64,000 bases of DNA from Nicotiana tabacum (Eukaryota > Streptophyta > Magnoliopsida > Solanales > Solanaceae): assembly GCF_000715075.1 (NCBI RefSeq), contig NC_134082.1, forward strand, positions 189,709,948-189,773,947. Direction: 5' to 3'. The notes beneath the pieces were generated by a model. The model saw only the letters and a program-made list of their open reading frames with translations, made no database searches and had not been told where the DNA came from. Below are positions 1-10,344 of the stretch, piece by piece. A program made the position numbers and the translations under genes. How positions within the stretch are numbered: position 1 is the first letter of the stretch; each line of letters begins with the position of its first letter.

Positions 1-450
1 CAACAGGGTTATCCCCAGCAGTTTCGAGGAGTCCAACACAAGTTTGGTAAAAATCGGTATCCTCAGCGGTTCCTTTCGGGGAAAGGCAAAACGAGTCTTA
101 AGGGAGGTAGTTTTCGAAGGAAGAAGCTAGCAAGAAAAAAGAAAAAGAAAAAAAGGGGAAGTAGTTTGCAGAGGAATGAAACATCCTACTTAAAAGGAAG
201 TAGTTTTGGAAGGAGTAAGATAACATATTTACTCAGCAGAGTTATCCTCAGCAGTGTTATCCCCAGCAGGGTTACTCAGCAGTTCGCAGTGTTATCCCCA
301 GCGGATCATCGAGATGCAGAAGCATCCTCGACAGAGTTTCGACCAAGTTTCAAGAGGGTCGGACAACCCAGAGTGGGTAAGGAAGAAAAGGAAAATTCAT
401 CCCCAGCAAAATAATCCCCAGCAAGTTTTGAGGTAAGACATTTTCAAGTT
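1..450 (+). other. TAT-1 internal non-coding region with ttatccccagcag motifs
   Basis: This stretch repeats the short phrase ttatcc(c/t)cagcag at about 8, 242, 257 and 291, with variants near 399-420, among purine-rich sequence. Short reading frames at 166-436 show no recognisable domain. It continues the repeat-rich 3' internal region of TAT-1. Confidence 0.5.
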
Positions 451-750
451 TTGAGAATATTTTGGGTTCATCCGCCCTCGAATAGGATATTTTGGGTTCA
501 TCCGCCCTCGAATAGGATATTTTGGGTTCATCCTCCCTCGAATAGGATATTTGGGTTTATCCGCCCTCAAATAGGATATTTTGGGTTTATCCGCCCTCGA
601 ATAGGATATTTTGGGTTCATCCGCCCTCGAATAGGATATTTTGGGTTCATCCGCCATCGAATAGGATATTTTGGGTTCATCTGCCCTCGAATAGGATACT
701 TTGGGTTCATCCTCCCTCGAATAGGATACTGTGGGTTCATCCGCACTCAA
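451..750 (+). repeat. 30-bp minisatellite, about 10 copies
   Basis: The unit reads roughly aataggatattttgggttc followed by atccgccctcg. Ten copies lie head to tail, one of them 29 bp. Because 30 is a multiple of three, reading frames stay open on both strands; the repetitive decapeptide they spell is a by-product of the period and not evidence of a protein. The array directly precedes the larger array of TAT-1. Confidence 0.9.
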
Positions 751-770
751 ATGTCATTTTATTTTTCAAA

Positions 771-2890
771 GTTTAAGAAGTCAGGAGCCCGCCTGGAGAA
801 CAGAGGCTAAATTATTTTGAGAAAAGTTGTTGAAATCAGGAGCCCGCCTGGAGAACGGAGGATGAATTATTTTTAAGAAGTTGTTGAAGTCAGGAGCCCG
901 CCTGGAGAATGGAGGCTGAATTAAATTTAAGAAATTGTTGAAGTCAGGAGCCTGCCTGGAGAATGAAGGTGTTAAAATTTAAGAAATTGTTGAAGTCAGG
1001 AGCCCGCCTGGAGAATAGAGGTGATAGAATTTAAGAAGTTGAAGAAGTCAGGAGCCCGCCTGGAGAACGGAAGTTGTTAAATTTTAAGTTGGAGAAGTCA
1101 GGAGCCCGCCTGTAGAACGGAGGTTGTTATATTTTAAGTTGAAGAAATCAGGAGCCCGCCTGGAGAACGGAGGTTGAATTATTTTTAAGAAGTTGTTGAA
1201 GTCAGGAGCCCGCCTAGAGAACGGAGGCTGAATTAAATTTAAGAAATTGTTGAAGTCAGGAGCCCGCCTGGAGAATGGAGGTGTTAAAATTTAAGAAATT
1301 GTTGAAGTCAGGAGCCCGCCTGGAGAATAGAGGTGATAGAATTTAAGAAGTTGAAGAAGTCAGGAGCCCGCCTGGAGAACGGAGGTTGTTAAATTTTAAG
1401 TTGGAGAAGTCAGGAGCCCGCCTGTAGAACGGAGGTTGTTATATTTTAAGTTGAAGAAATCAGGAGCCCACCTGGAGAACGGAGGTTGAATTATTTTTAA
1501 GAAGTTGTTGAAGTCAGGAGCCCGCCTGGAGAACGGAGGCTGAATTATTTTTAAGAAGTTGTTAAAGTCAGGAGCCCGCCTGGAGAATGGAGGTGTTAAA
1601 ATTTAAGAAATTGTTCAAGTCAGGAGCCCACCTGGAGAATAGAGGTGATAGAATTTAAGAAGTTGAAGAAGTCAGGAGCCCGCCTAGAGAACGGAGGCTG
1701 AATTATTTTTAAGAAGTTGTTGAAGTCAGGAGCCCTCCTGGAGAACGGAGGCTGAATTAAATTTAAGAAATTGTTGAAGTCAGAAGCCCGCCTGGAGAAT
1801 GGAGGTGTTAAAATTTAAGAAATTGTTGAAGTCAGGAGCCCGCCTGGAGAATAGAGGTGATAGAATTTAAGAAGTTGAAGAAGTCAGGAGCCCGCCTGGA
1901 GAATAGAGGTGATAGAATTTAAGAAGTTGAAGAAGTCAGGAGCTCGCCTGGAGAACAAAGGCTGTTAAATTTTAAGTTGGAGAAGTCAGGAGCCCACCTG
2001 TAGAACGGAGGTTGTTATATTTTAAGTTGAAGAAATCAGGAGCCCGCCTGGAGAACGGAGGCTGAATTATTTTTAAGAAGTTTTTGAAGTCAGGAGCCCG
2101 CCTGGAGAACGGAGGCTGAATTAAATTTAAGAAATTGTTGAAGTCAGGAGCCCGCCTGGAGAATGGAGGTGTTAAAATTTAAGAAATTGTTGAAATCAGG
2201 AGCCCGCCTGGAGAATAGAGGTGATAGAATTTAAGAAATTGAAGAAGTTAGGAGCCCGCCTGGAGAACGGAGGTTGTTAAATTTTAAGTTGAAGAAGTCA
2301 GGATCCCGCCTGGAGAACGGAGATTGTTAAATTTTAAGTTGAAGAAGTCAGGAGCCCGCCTGGAGAATGGAGGTTGTTACATTTTAAGTTGGAGAAGTCA
2401 GGAGCCCGCCTGTAGAACAGAGGCTGAGTTATTTTTAAGAAGTTGTTGAAGTCAGGAGCCCACCTGGAGAACGGAGGATGAATTAAAATTAAGAAATTGT
2501 TGAAGTCAGGAGCCCGCCTGGATAATGGAGGTGTTAAAATTTAAGAAATTGTTGAAGTCAGGAGCCCGCCTGGAGAATAAAGGTGATAGAATTTAAGAAG
2601 TTGAAGAATTCAGGAGCCCGCCTGGAGAACGGAGGTTGTTAAATTTTAAGTCGGAGAAGTCAGGAGCCCGCCTGTAGAACGGAGGTTGTTATATTTTAAG
2701 TTGAAGAAATCAGGAGCCCGCCTAGAGAACGGAGGTTGAATTATTTTTAAGAAATTGTTGAAGTCAGGATCCCGCCTGGAGAATAGAGGTGATAGAATTT
2801 AAGAAGTTGAAGAAGTCAGGAGCCCGCCTGGAGAACGGAGGTTGTTAAATTCAAGATGATGAAGTCAGGAGTCCGCCTGTAGAACAGAGG
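771..2890 (+). repeat. About 41-copy, 50-55 bp tandem array with higher-order structure
   Basis: Every unit opens with a near-constant core, gtcaggagcccgcctggaga, followed by a variable AT-rich tail ending in gaa. Starts lie at about 780, 837, 891, 946, 998, 1049 and so on to 2866. The tails fall into six types that recur mostly in one order, giving a higher-order period near 310 bp (see findings). The array is non-coding. Ogre-lineage elements are known to carry such arrays between pol and the 3' LTR. Confidence 0.9.
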
Positions 2891-3546
2891 AATATCTTTC
2901 AAGATCAAGCAATAACCCACTGGAAGGCAGAAGGTTACAACAAAAATCCCCAGCATTCAATCCAAGTTAGAAATAGCAGAAGCTCGCCTCAAGAATGCGA
3001 GTCAACAGTCTGAGATGATCAACAGAAGCTAGTCACAAAAACAAAAACAAAAACAAGAAAAGAAAAAGAGCAAGCATAAAAAAAATGAATCCAAAGTACG
3101 GAAGTGGAGAACAGATGTGGTCTGCTCAAGAACTAGCACCTACAACTAGCAAGTATCAAGGTTCAAATCCAAAATCTATATGAAGCACCATTCAAGACTC
3201 AAGATCAAGTTTCAGAAGACTTGTAGATAGGAATCCTTGTAACTAGTAGCTGATAGGCTTAGTTAGTCTTTTTTCATTTTTCATTTTTGTAACAGCAGGA
3301 CCGCGGACCGGAACCTCAACGGAATGGCACCTCGATCGGCTCTTCACCTCGGTACACTCTACCATCTCTCTCAGTTCCGAACTACACGTGGCCTGATTCC
3401 TTTATAACCAAGGATATGTAGGCAGCTCAGATACCAGGGCTCGGTCACATTCCCTTCCTTTCCTTAGTTTAGTCCCTCCAAATAAGGGTCGGGTCAAAAA
3501 ACATGTCTAGTCGTTCTTTGTCGGAAAACTCTTCGTGTTTCCAGTC
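2891..3546 (+). other. TAT-1 untranslated 3' internal region
   Basis: No coding signal. The block at about 3379-3460 (gaactac...ggcctgattcc... ggatatgtaggcagctc) is closely matched before the polypurine tract of TAT-2 at 38490-38560 and more loosely at 36835-36893, so it is a shared Tat-lineage non-coding block. Confidence 0.6.
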
Positions 3547-3559
3547 AAAGAGGGGCAGC
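3547..3559 (+). promoter_or_regulatory. Polypurine tract of TAT-1
   Basis: aaagaggggcagc lies directly before the TG that opens the 3' LTR. It would prime plus-strand DNA synthesis. The same motif precedes the TAT-2 3' LTR at 38639-38651. Confidence 0.85.
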
Positions 3560-3679
3560 TGTAGACGTGTGATTTTTGACCCTCCCCAAGAATTTTCACA
3601 TTTTTGGCGCGAATTTTTAATTTAGGTCTAATATAGCTATTTTAGCTAATTTTGACTATTTTACTTTATTTCGTCGCAA

Positions 3680-4060
3680 AAGGAAAAATTACAAAAAATA
3701 TATATATATAAACATTTTAGTTTATGTATTTCTCATAAACTTGAAAAATATAAAAAATAGTACCTTATTTTTATACTTTATATAATTTCGAAAAATTACA
3801 AAAAATATAGTTTTATTAATGTTTTGTAGTCATTTTAATCTTTTAAAAATACAAAAAAAAAGTACTTTATATTTTTATCTTCATATAATTTCGAAAATTA
3901 CAAAAAAGAATAGTTTCGTTAACGTTTTATAGTCATTTAATCTTTAGAAAACACAAAAAAATAATACTTTATATTTAATCTTTATATAAAAACGAAAATT
4001 ACAAAAATAGTTTTATTAATATTTTGGAGCTATTTTAATCTTGAAAAAAATATTAAAAAA
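3680..4060 (+). repeat. Degenerate ~105-115 bp AT-rich repeat in TAT-1 LTR
   Basis: About three to four diverged copies of a unit containing cgaaaattacaaaa, atagttttattaatgtttt and gtactttatattttt, separated by short A-runs. Non-coding. Confidence 0.6.
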
Positions 4061-5859
4061 TAGTTTTGTTTTAAATGACAGTCTTATTTTGGTAGTTATT
4101 TTGCTTACATAGGATTAGTTGAACAACGTCGTGTTCTTATTCTCGGGTCCGGACAAAAGAATAATATTTGGGTTCAAACTACCCGTTTTTAGGCCTAATT
4201 TTCTGACCTAGCCCATAATAATCCGAGCCCACCACACATGGGGGACACGAGTGGGGAACACGGACGGAACACCACACACGGGAACCCCACCACGCATGGG
4301 GACACAAGTCTTGGACTCCTACACACGTGAGGTCCATTTCTTGGAATAGTGTAACAAAGAACAGATAGAAGGGGATGGGGGGATTTTTTTAAAAAAGAAA
4401 AAGACGGACAAAAAAAAACTAACGTGAGAAGGCAAAAGGGATTTGAAATTTAAAAAGCAAAAATTGGGAAAAAGAAAGGGGACAGAACGTGAAAAGGGGG
4501 GAAAAACAAAAAATTTTGGAAAAACAAAAAATTTTGGAAAAACAAAATTTGAAGAAGGCACGGCTCACCTTCTGCTTGATTTTTTGAATTGAAGAAAACG
4601 AAAAAAAAACGTAAAAGGTTGGGTTGCTTCTTCTGCTTTCACGTCCAAACCACCAGTTTTCCGTCGCGTCGACCACCCCGTCGAGCAGCAGTTGTTGCAG
4701 CTGCTTCACGTCCTTCCCCCATCGTCGCACCAACAGCCCCCCCTCTCCCGTAGTTCCGCCAGTAGCATAAACCACCAGCTCCCCGCCACCCGCTCACCTC
4801 CCCGTCGTCCAGCAGCTATGGGCAGCCCGTGAAACCACCATTGTTGCGGCTGCTGCCCAGCTCCTCTCGTCGACCCTACTGCCCAAACTTCCAGCAAACG
4901 ACCACTCCTTCTCCTCCAAGCTCCATCGCAACCGGTCGAAAAACCTGCTCCAGCTACACGAAAATGGTAGCTCAAACCCCGAATTAGCAGCCCGCCGAGC
5001 AGCTGTGGCTGCGTTCTTCTCCTTCGTCGACCACCTGCTTCGTCGACCACCTGCTTCGTCGCCCCAGTTCTTCTCCTTCAGTCCGAAGAACCAACAGTCT
5101 GCTTCTTCCTTACATCCAAACGACCCCTTCTGCTTCATCTTCTCGTATCAGTCTGCTGCGTCGGAAGAAACCAGCAGCAACCAACATCTCGGGTCGCTGA
5201 TAGTCTTGGTTTGAGCTTTCTGTTTCCGTTGAGGTCGTCGTTGTTCGTCGAGGTCCGGTACGTCGAGGTTGTTGTCCGAGGTTTCGTCGCAGTTCCAACG
5301 CATCAGACATTAATCACAAGTAGGTCACCTCTGCCCATGTCCTTCATATTTGCTTTTGGTAATATGTATATGTGATTGTTGAAATACAATCCTAGTTCAT
5401 GCGGATAGTATGCAATTGAGCGAGACATGTATACATGATGTTTTTGAATTGCTATTTCTTGGTAATTAACTCCGTTTGGTATTGAAATTTGGCCGTGAAT
5501 GTCTTTTCCTTTGTTTCGTTACTTTAAGTAGTTATTGGGCATTTTGTTTCTTCATGTTTAGATTGCTGTTATCCAAATATTTGTCACAATAGGTGTTTGT
5601 ACACATTCTGAAAGATGTTAATTATTTTAGTTTGTCTTAATAGTTGCTTATACGTACAGTAGTAATTTTAAAATCATAGTAGTAATTTTAATTCCACGAA
5701 AAATACTCTTTTCATCAAATAAGTTCAATCTATAACCCATGGCCTCCACTTAATTAATTTTAGTCCTTTAGAAATCGAGGTGTGCCATCAGTTGAATTTT
5801 CCATGACATCGCAAAGTAGAAAATTGTAGTTGCCTTATGTTTACCTTTTAAATAAAAAT

Positions 5860-6480
5860 GAGACGAGCCTCGCCAAATAAAACGAATAGATTGCGGGGCC
5901 CTCACAAATAAAATGTATGTGTTAATTACTGAAAACTCGGGACAAGCCGCTTAGCGAACTCCACGGCCTTACCCAAAAAAAATAATAATAACACGCTAAT
6001 CGCTTTAGGCGTGCATTTTAATAAATCTTACCTTCTTAAACTCGGGTGCACATTTATGTGACCCAAATCCAAATCTCAACAGAGTCGAAATGTGTCTCTA
6101 ATCACGGGTACATTGATTGTGACGTGGTTCGAGATGCGTGTCCATGACGTTGCAAATTCCTTTAAAAAAAAATAAGAATGAGACGAGCCTCGCGGAATAA
6201 AAATACAAAATTGTGGGGCCCTCAGTAACTATTTGCTTTAAAATTGCTTAGATTCCGAGACGGACCGTTTAGCAAAATTCCACGGCCCTACCCAAAGAAA
6301 ATGATACGCTAGTCGCTTTAGGCGCGCCTTTAATAATTTAATTTTCTTAAACTCGGGTGCACATTTATGTGACCCAAATCCAAATCTCAACGGAGTCAAA
6401 GTGTGTCGACGACCGCGGGTACATTGATTGTAACGCGGTTCGAGATACATTTTCACAACGTTGCAATTCCTTGTAAAAAA
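5860..6480 (+). repeat. Tandem duplication (~310 bp x2) in TAT-1 LTR
   Basis: Copies at about 5860-6170 and 6175-6480 share gagacgagcctcgc, ggggccctca, a Pu-rich link, cgctttaggcg, and the stretch cttaaactcgggtgcacatt through gtgacccaaatccaaatctc. They are clearly diverged, so the duplication is old relative to the LTR. Confidence 0.8.
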
Positions 6481-6738
6481 TAATAATAATAATTATGAAA
6501 GCGGTAAAAAGATAAAATTTGCACATAAGTTCATATTTGTATAAAATCAGATAATCAAGCCGAATATAACAGTTGAGCGACCGTGCTAGAACCGCAGAAC
6601 TCGGAAATGCCTAACACCTTCTCCCAGGTTAACAGAATTCCTTATCCGGATTTCTGGTGCGCAGACTGTAATATGGAGTCATTCTTTTCCTCGATTCGGG
6701 ATTAAATTGGTGACTTGGGACACCCTAAATCTCCCAAG

Positions 6739-6748
6739 TGGCGACTCT
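6739..6748 (+). other. Primer-binding-site-like copy inside TAT-1 LTR
   Basis: tggcgactct equals the first ten bases of the tRNA-Arg-type primer binding site of TAT-2 (34168), yet it lies about 96 nt before the LTR end. TAT-2 has the matching copy at 34049-34058. The function, if any, is unknown. Confidence 0.5.
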
Positions 6749-6835
6749 GAAATAAATAAATAAATCCCATTTCGATTGTCCTTTAATTGGAAAAACTCCA
6801 TACGCCCATCGCGGGGGCGAAAAAAGGAGGTGTGA

Positions 6836-7559
6836 CTAATACTATTGGGTTGAAATAAAAGTAATATTTTTTTGTTTAATTTTTGATATTTTTGTATAGT
6901 CTTCGATCTCATAGTTAAAGATTTAGTTTGTCTAGCTTCTTATCGATGGGGTTGATAGAAGTAATATGTTTTTGTATAATTACTGGGCTTTGTATAGTCT
7001 TTATTTTATACTCAAAGTTTTACTCTTTTTCAATTTCTGATTATTGGGCTTACATAAGTGATTTTTTTGTTTAATTTTTGGCTATAAAAGTTTTCAATTT
7101 TATCTTAATTTCATATTCTTGAGTTGAAAATGAGTATTATCGTTTATGCTGCAGGTTGGTTTCTTTTGCTCTCAAAATTTCCTTTAGTGTTTGGGAGTAG
7201 TTAAATCCTCTTTCCCAAAGTCTATATTATCGTTTATGTACAACTGTTTCAGTAGTTATCAAAATCCTCTTCCTCGAAGCTGCAGGTTGGTTTCTCTTGC
7301 TCTCAAAATTTCCTTCTTCCTACTGTGGAAAGTAGTTACTCTTTGGTAGTTATACTGGTTATTGAGTCTTGATTTTCTGTTTTTATTAGTTTTCTTCTAT
7401 ATTAACTTCATCACTAGTCAAATGTTTTCTTATTTTTTGTGGTGTGTTAATAATTGAAGTGTAAGTTAATTTCACCACATAAAAATTATCAAATTATGTT
7501 GAAGTCTCACAATATTGAATGCAATGTGTGTGTTGAATGAACACACACCTAAATTGCCT
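6836..7559 (+). other. CACTA-1 AT-rich non-coding stretch with short direct repeat
   Basis: No coding signal. A ~40 bp direct repeat beginning gctgcaggttggtttct occurs at about 7148 and 7279. Blurred T-rich phrases near 6860-7060 recur in diverged form near 8200-8400, suggesting an old internal duplication. Confidence 0.5.
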
Positions 7560-8142
7560 AGTAGATGTTGATTAACAATCTCTTGTTTCATCAATCCACC
7601 CGATTCTTGTGTTTTTTGTAAAAATGCCAAAAGTAACTCCAGCAATTGAACAATTCTATTGAGTTGATTACCTAAATTTTCTGCCCGTATGCAAGTGTCT
7701 TTGAACCAGCTGATAGTGCCAATTTGTTGAGTTTTGGGGTCTCCAGAGCATCAATAAGTTGTCTATCATGATCTGAAATTCGAGGCTCCTTAGTTGATGT
7801 TATAACAACAGAATGTTTGGCGTTATGAATCTACACATTTGCAGCGCCACCTAAGGCAGTTTTGGGAAGAAAAGCTGGCGCATTAAAGTTGAGTTTGCTT
7901 TTAACACTTGAGCTTGGTGATATTCTAGTTTTTGGTACATTTGGTGAACCAGCTGAATGCAGTGATTCCTCGTTACATTCTTCATCTTTAGTAGCATTGA
8001 AATCAATGAAATCGCCATCTTCATCTTCTTCGACTTGGTCAGCCCAAGTTTTAAGCCTTGGCAAAATTCGATCTGTAACTTGATTGTCTTGTCGATTTGT
8101 TTTTTCAGTGATCACCTCCCTAAGGACTTGATTTCTCACCAT
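7560..8142 (-). pseudogene. Unrecognised antisense coding-like fragment
   Basis: A minus-strand frame at 7831-8142 (103 codons) is acidic, with the phrase KTWADQVEEDEDGDF and a Ser/Pro-rich tail. It is followed by a stop and then further coding-like sequence on the same strand (frame with SDHDRQLIDAL). One frameshift near 7690 then leads into a leucine-rich helical stretch (LNRIVQLLELLLAFLQ) down to about 7560. Codon-like composition across two frames argues for a real but decayed gene. I do not recognise the family. A retroelement or viral ORF1-like protein, or a captured host exon, are both possible. It runs opposite to the CACTA transposase. Confidence 0.4.
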
Positions 8143-9249
8143 GATTTATTCATTGTCGTTTCCTGTAGATAGCAGAGGCTGCCCAAATTTTGATCATATA
8201 TTTTTGGGTATCTTTGTATTGTCTTCTAATTATTTTTATACTTAATTTTTCAATTTTTCTAGTTTTGGATTAATCGGGCTGAAAAAATAATATTTATTTT
8301 TGTATAATTTCTAGGTAAATTTGTAAAGTTTTTGTTTTTATTCAAGTATTTAACTCTCTTTATTTTCTAATTTCATATTCTTATGCTGAAAAATGAGCAA
8401 TTATTTTGCTTAATTTTTGGGTATCAAAGTTTTCTTTTAGTAATTTCAGAATATGGCTAGTTCTTGAGTTTCTTCTTTAGAGTTGATGAAATCATAAATA
8501 GTTAGTTAGATATTTATATCTTAACTTCTTTTAGTTATTTAATCTTTATACGTACAATACACCTTTTAGGTGTCATTATATTGCCAATACGCTCATGATA
8601 TTTTTTTGAAAATTTGACCCAATAAATATTTTGATTATGGTAGGGTATGATCAACTTTCTCTCAGCAGGATCATATTTTCGATTTTGCTTTCGTTGGACA
8701 GGAAGATAGTACAAAATAGTAGTTCAATGTTTGTTATTGAATGATACTGGGCTAATTTACCAATACATGATTGATTTCATATTCTAAGGAATATATATGG
8801 TAACATGATTAGAACATAGAATACATTTTGGTATGTAATTTCAAATTTTCTATTTATTTCATTTTCATTTTATGTGAAAAGGGATAGAATTATTAATCAT
8901 GTACCATATTGGGTGAACCAAGCATATTGTGAAATGATCTGTAGTTGAGTATGGAAAAACCTCTCTTGAGCATTATGCTTTTAGCATTCAATGCTTCTAG
9001 AAAACTTTTTAGAGATGGACTATCATTTTATATTCCCTTCAAGTTGAGTCGATGACTTCCTTCTGAATGTATTTTCTTGTTTTGATGATATCCTACTAAG
9101 TTCTTCAGCCTTGCTTCCAATTTGGAAATTAAATTCCTGAACTATACTATGTTGCATCATCCTCTTTAGAAACATTCCCCTGGTGGACTTATATTAGTCT
9201 AGGTTAATGACTGAAGACGACCACTAGCATTTTCTTTTTAATTTATAAG
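8143..9249 (+). other. CACTA-1 intron-like AT-rich sequence
   Basis: I see no gene here. The end (ttttctttttaatttataag at 9230-9249) looks like a polypyrimidine tract plus AG splice acceptor directly before the prolyl 4-hydroxylase exon, so at least the last part probably came with the captured gene as intron. Confidence 0.45.
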
Positions 9250-9790
9250 GATCAAGTAGTTGCTAATGTGGAGGCTAGGATAGCTGCCTGGACGTTCCTT
9301 CCTGAAGGTACTGCAGTTCTATGATGTTGAGTGGCTTCATCTCCCTGTCTCTTGTGTGTGTGTGTGTGTGTGCGCGCGCATAAGCGAAATCTTACGTTAT
9401 TAAGTTGGAATACAGAGAACGGGGAATCTATTCAGATATTGCATTACGAACATGGCCAAAAGTATGAGCCACATTTTGATTATTTTCATGACAAAGTCAA
9501 TCAAGAGCTAGGCGGTCATCGGGTGGCTACTGTTCTTATGTATTTATCTGGGTGGTGAAATAGTTTTTCCTAATTCAGAGGTAATTAGTAATTGCATAAT
9601 TCATCTTTTTCAAACAGTTTTTCCTAATTCATAGGTAATCAGTAATTGCATGATTCATCTTTTCTGTTCTGCTAGCAATTATGATGCAATATTTTCTTCT
9701 TTTTTTCCATTGTTAACGGAAACCTACAGGCAAAAAAAACTCAGCCAAAGGGTGATAACTGGTTTGATTGTGCTAAAAAAGGATATGCAG
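9250..9790 (+). pseudogene. Captured prolyl 4-hydroxylase fragment (three exons, two introns)
   Basis: Prolyl 4-hydroxylases are ER/Golgi Fe(II)/2-oxoglutarate oxygenases that hydroxylate proline in cell-wall proteins. Exon pieces: 9250-9307 (DQVVANVEARIAAWTFLPE), 9416-9580 (NGESIQILHYEHGQKYEPHF then DYF...GGHRVATVLMYLS) and 9730-9790 (KKTQPKGDNWFDCAKKGYA). Phases agree across gt/ag boundaries (9308, 9415, 9581, 9729). The H-x-D iron-binding pair is present in the segment HFDYF. An ~11-nt deletion near 9550 shifts the frame before GGE. The N-terminal membrane anchor and the C-terminal part with the distal His and 2-oxoglutarate-binding Lys are absent. A (GT)n(GC)n run lies in the first intron. 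Retained introns indicate DNA-level capture, not retrocopying. It cannot make an active enzyme. Confidence 0.87.
9561..9664 (+). repeat. ~54-bp tandem duplication covering exon end and splice donor
   Basis: agtttttcctaattca followed by gaggtaatta...gcataattcatctttt occurs twice in a row (from about 9561 and 9615). It duplicates the end of the second prolyl 4-hydroxylase exon with its donor site; the second donor context is changed to cataggtaatc. Confidence 0.75.
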
Positions 9791-10344
9791 GTACGTTTGG
9801 CACCATGAATAGGTTGAGTATGACATCTGTAGATTTATGAGTCCCTTCAGCATATTCATGTATTATCTGTTGTTTTCAAAGTACATTTTTTTGGATTCGT
9901 GATAAAAGGATAATAGGTAAGAAAACAATGTCCTCTTGCAAATTCTTGTAATGGAGCATTTGCTTGTCCCTATGATGCAAAATACATGTTCCTTTCTGTG
10001 TTAATGGAAATGTCTTGCAGTACAGTGTCTTCATCTTGGTTCAGCATTCTGTATCTTTTTTTCTTATTCTCTTGATTCTCGTTGTTACATTGAAAATCAA
10101 TGTAAGTTACTGTGGACTGCCATCTTGGATGCGCTTCCTCATTGGTTAGAAGGAGAGAACAATCTAAGAAGTAGTTATGCATTTCACTCTTTGCTTTCTA
10201 TAGCCTCCTATCACCCTTATAACACTTTAAGTTATAAGATACATTTTATTTGAAATCAACTTTTCTAGATTTTTGAGATATAAAGTTGTTAATAATCTTT
10301 TTTATAATATTTTTTTTTAAAGTCTCAACTTCAGAATCGTCAAA

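Larger units (their letters stand above)
1..6835 (+). mobile_element. TAT-1: 3' part of a Tat/Ogre-like Ty3-gypsy retrotransposon
   Basis: The visible part holds tandem arrays, a polypurine tract (aaagaggggcagctg, the same 15 bases as in TAT-2) and a long 3' LTR. Gag and pol lie off the left edge. Long non-coding, repeat-filled stretches between pol and the 3' LTR, and LTRs of several kb, are known features of the Tat/Ogre lineage. The LTR appears to end near 6835 (...gtgtga). The sequence beyond it is CACTA-like, so I infer insertion into CACTA-1. The 5' LTR and target duplication are outside the window. Confidence 0.8.
3560..6835 (+). repeat. 3' LTR of TAT-1
   Basis: It begins tgtagacgtg directly after the polypurine tract and ends near gtgtga, about 3.28 kb. 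It contains an AT-rich degenerate repeat (3680-4060), a GC-rich stretch (4620-5310) with chance minus-strand frames, a ~310 bp tandem duplication (5860-6480), and a primer-binding-site-like tggcgactct at 6739-6748. The exact 3' end is uncertain because the sister LTR is not visible and the canonical CA is not intact. Confidence 0.75.

Noticed and set aside
771..2890. Possible CRISPR array
   Set aside because: Repeats are contiguous with related tails and no unique spacers, in a plant retrotransposon context, with no cas genes.
4319..5310. Overlapping minus-strand frames of 66-118 codons in the TAT-1 LTR
   Set aside because: They overlap in several frames within a GC-skewed LTR stretch and encode low-complexity peptides.
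9250..9790. Functional prolyl 4-hydroxylase gene
   Set aside because: Only three internal exons exist, one is frameshifted, and the C-terminal catalytic part is missing.
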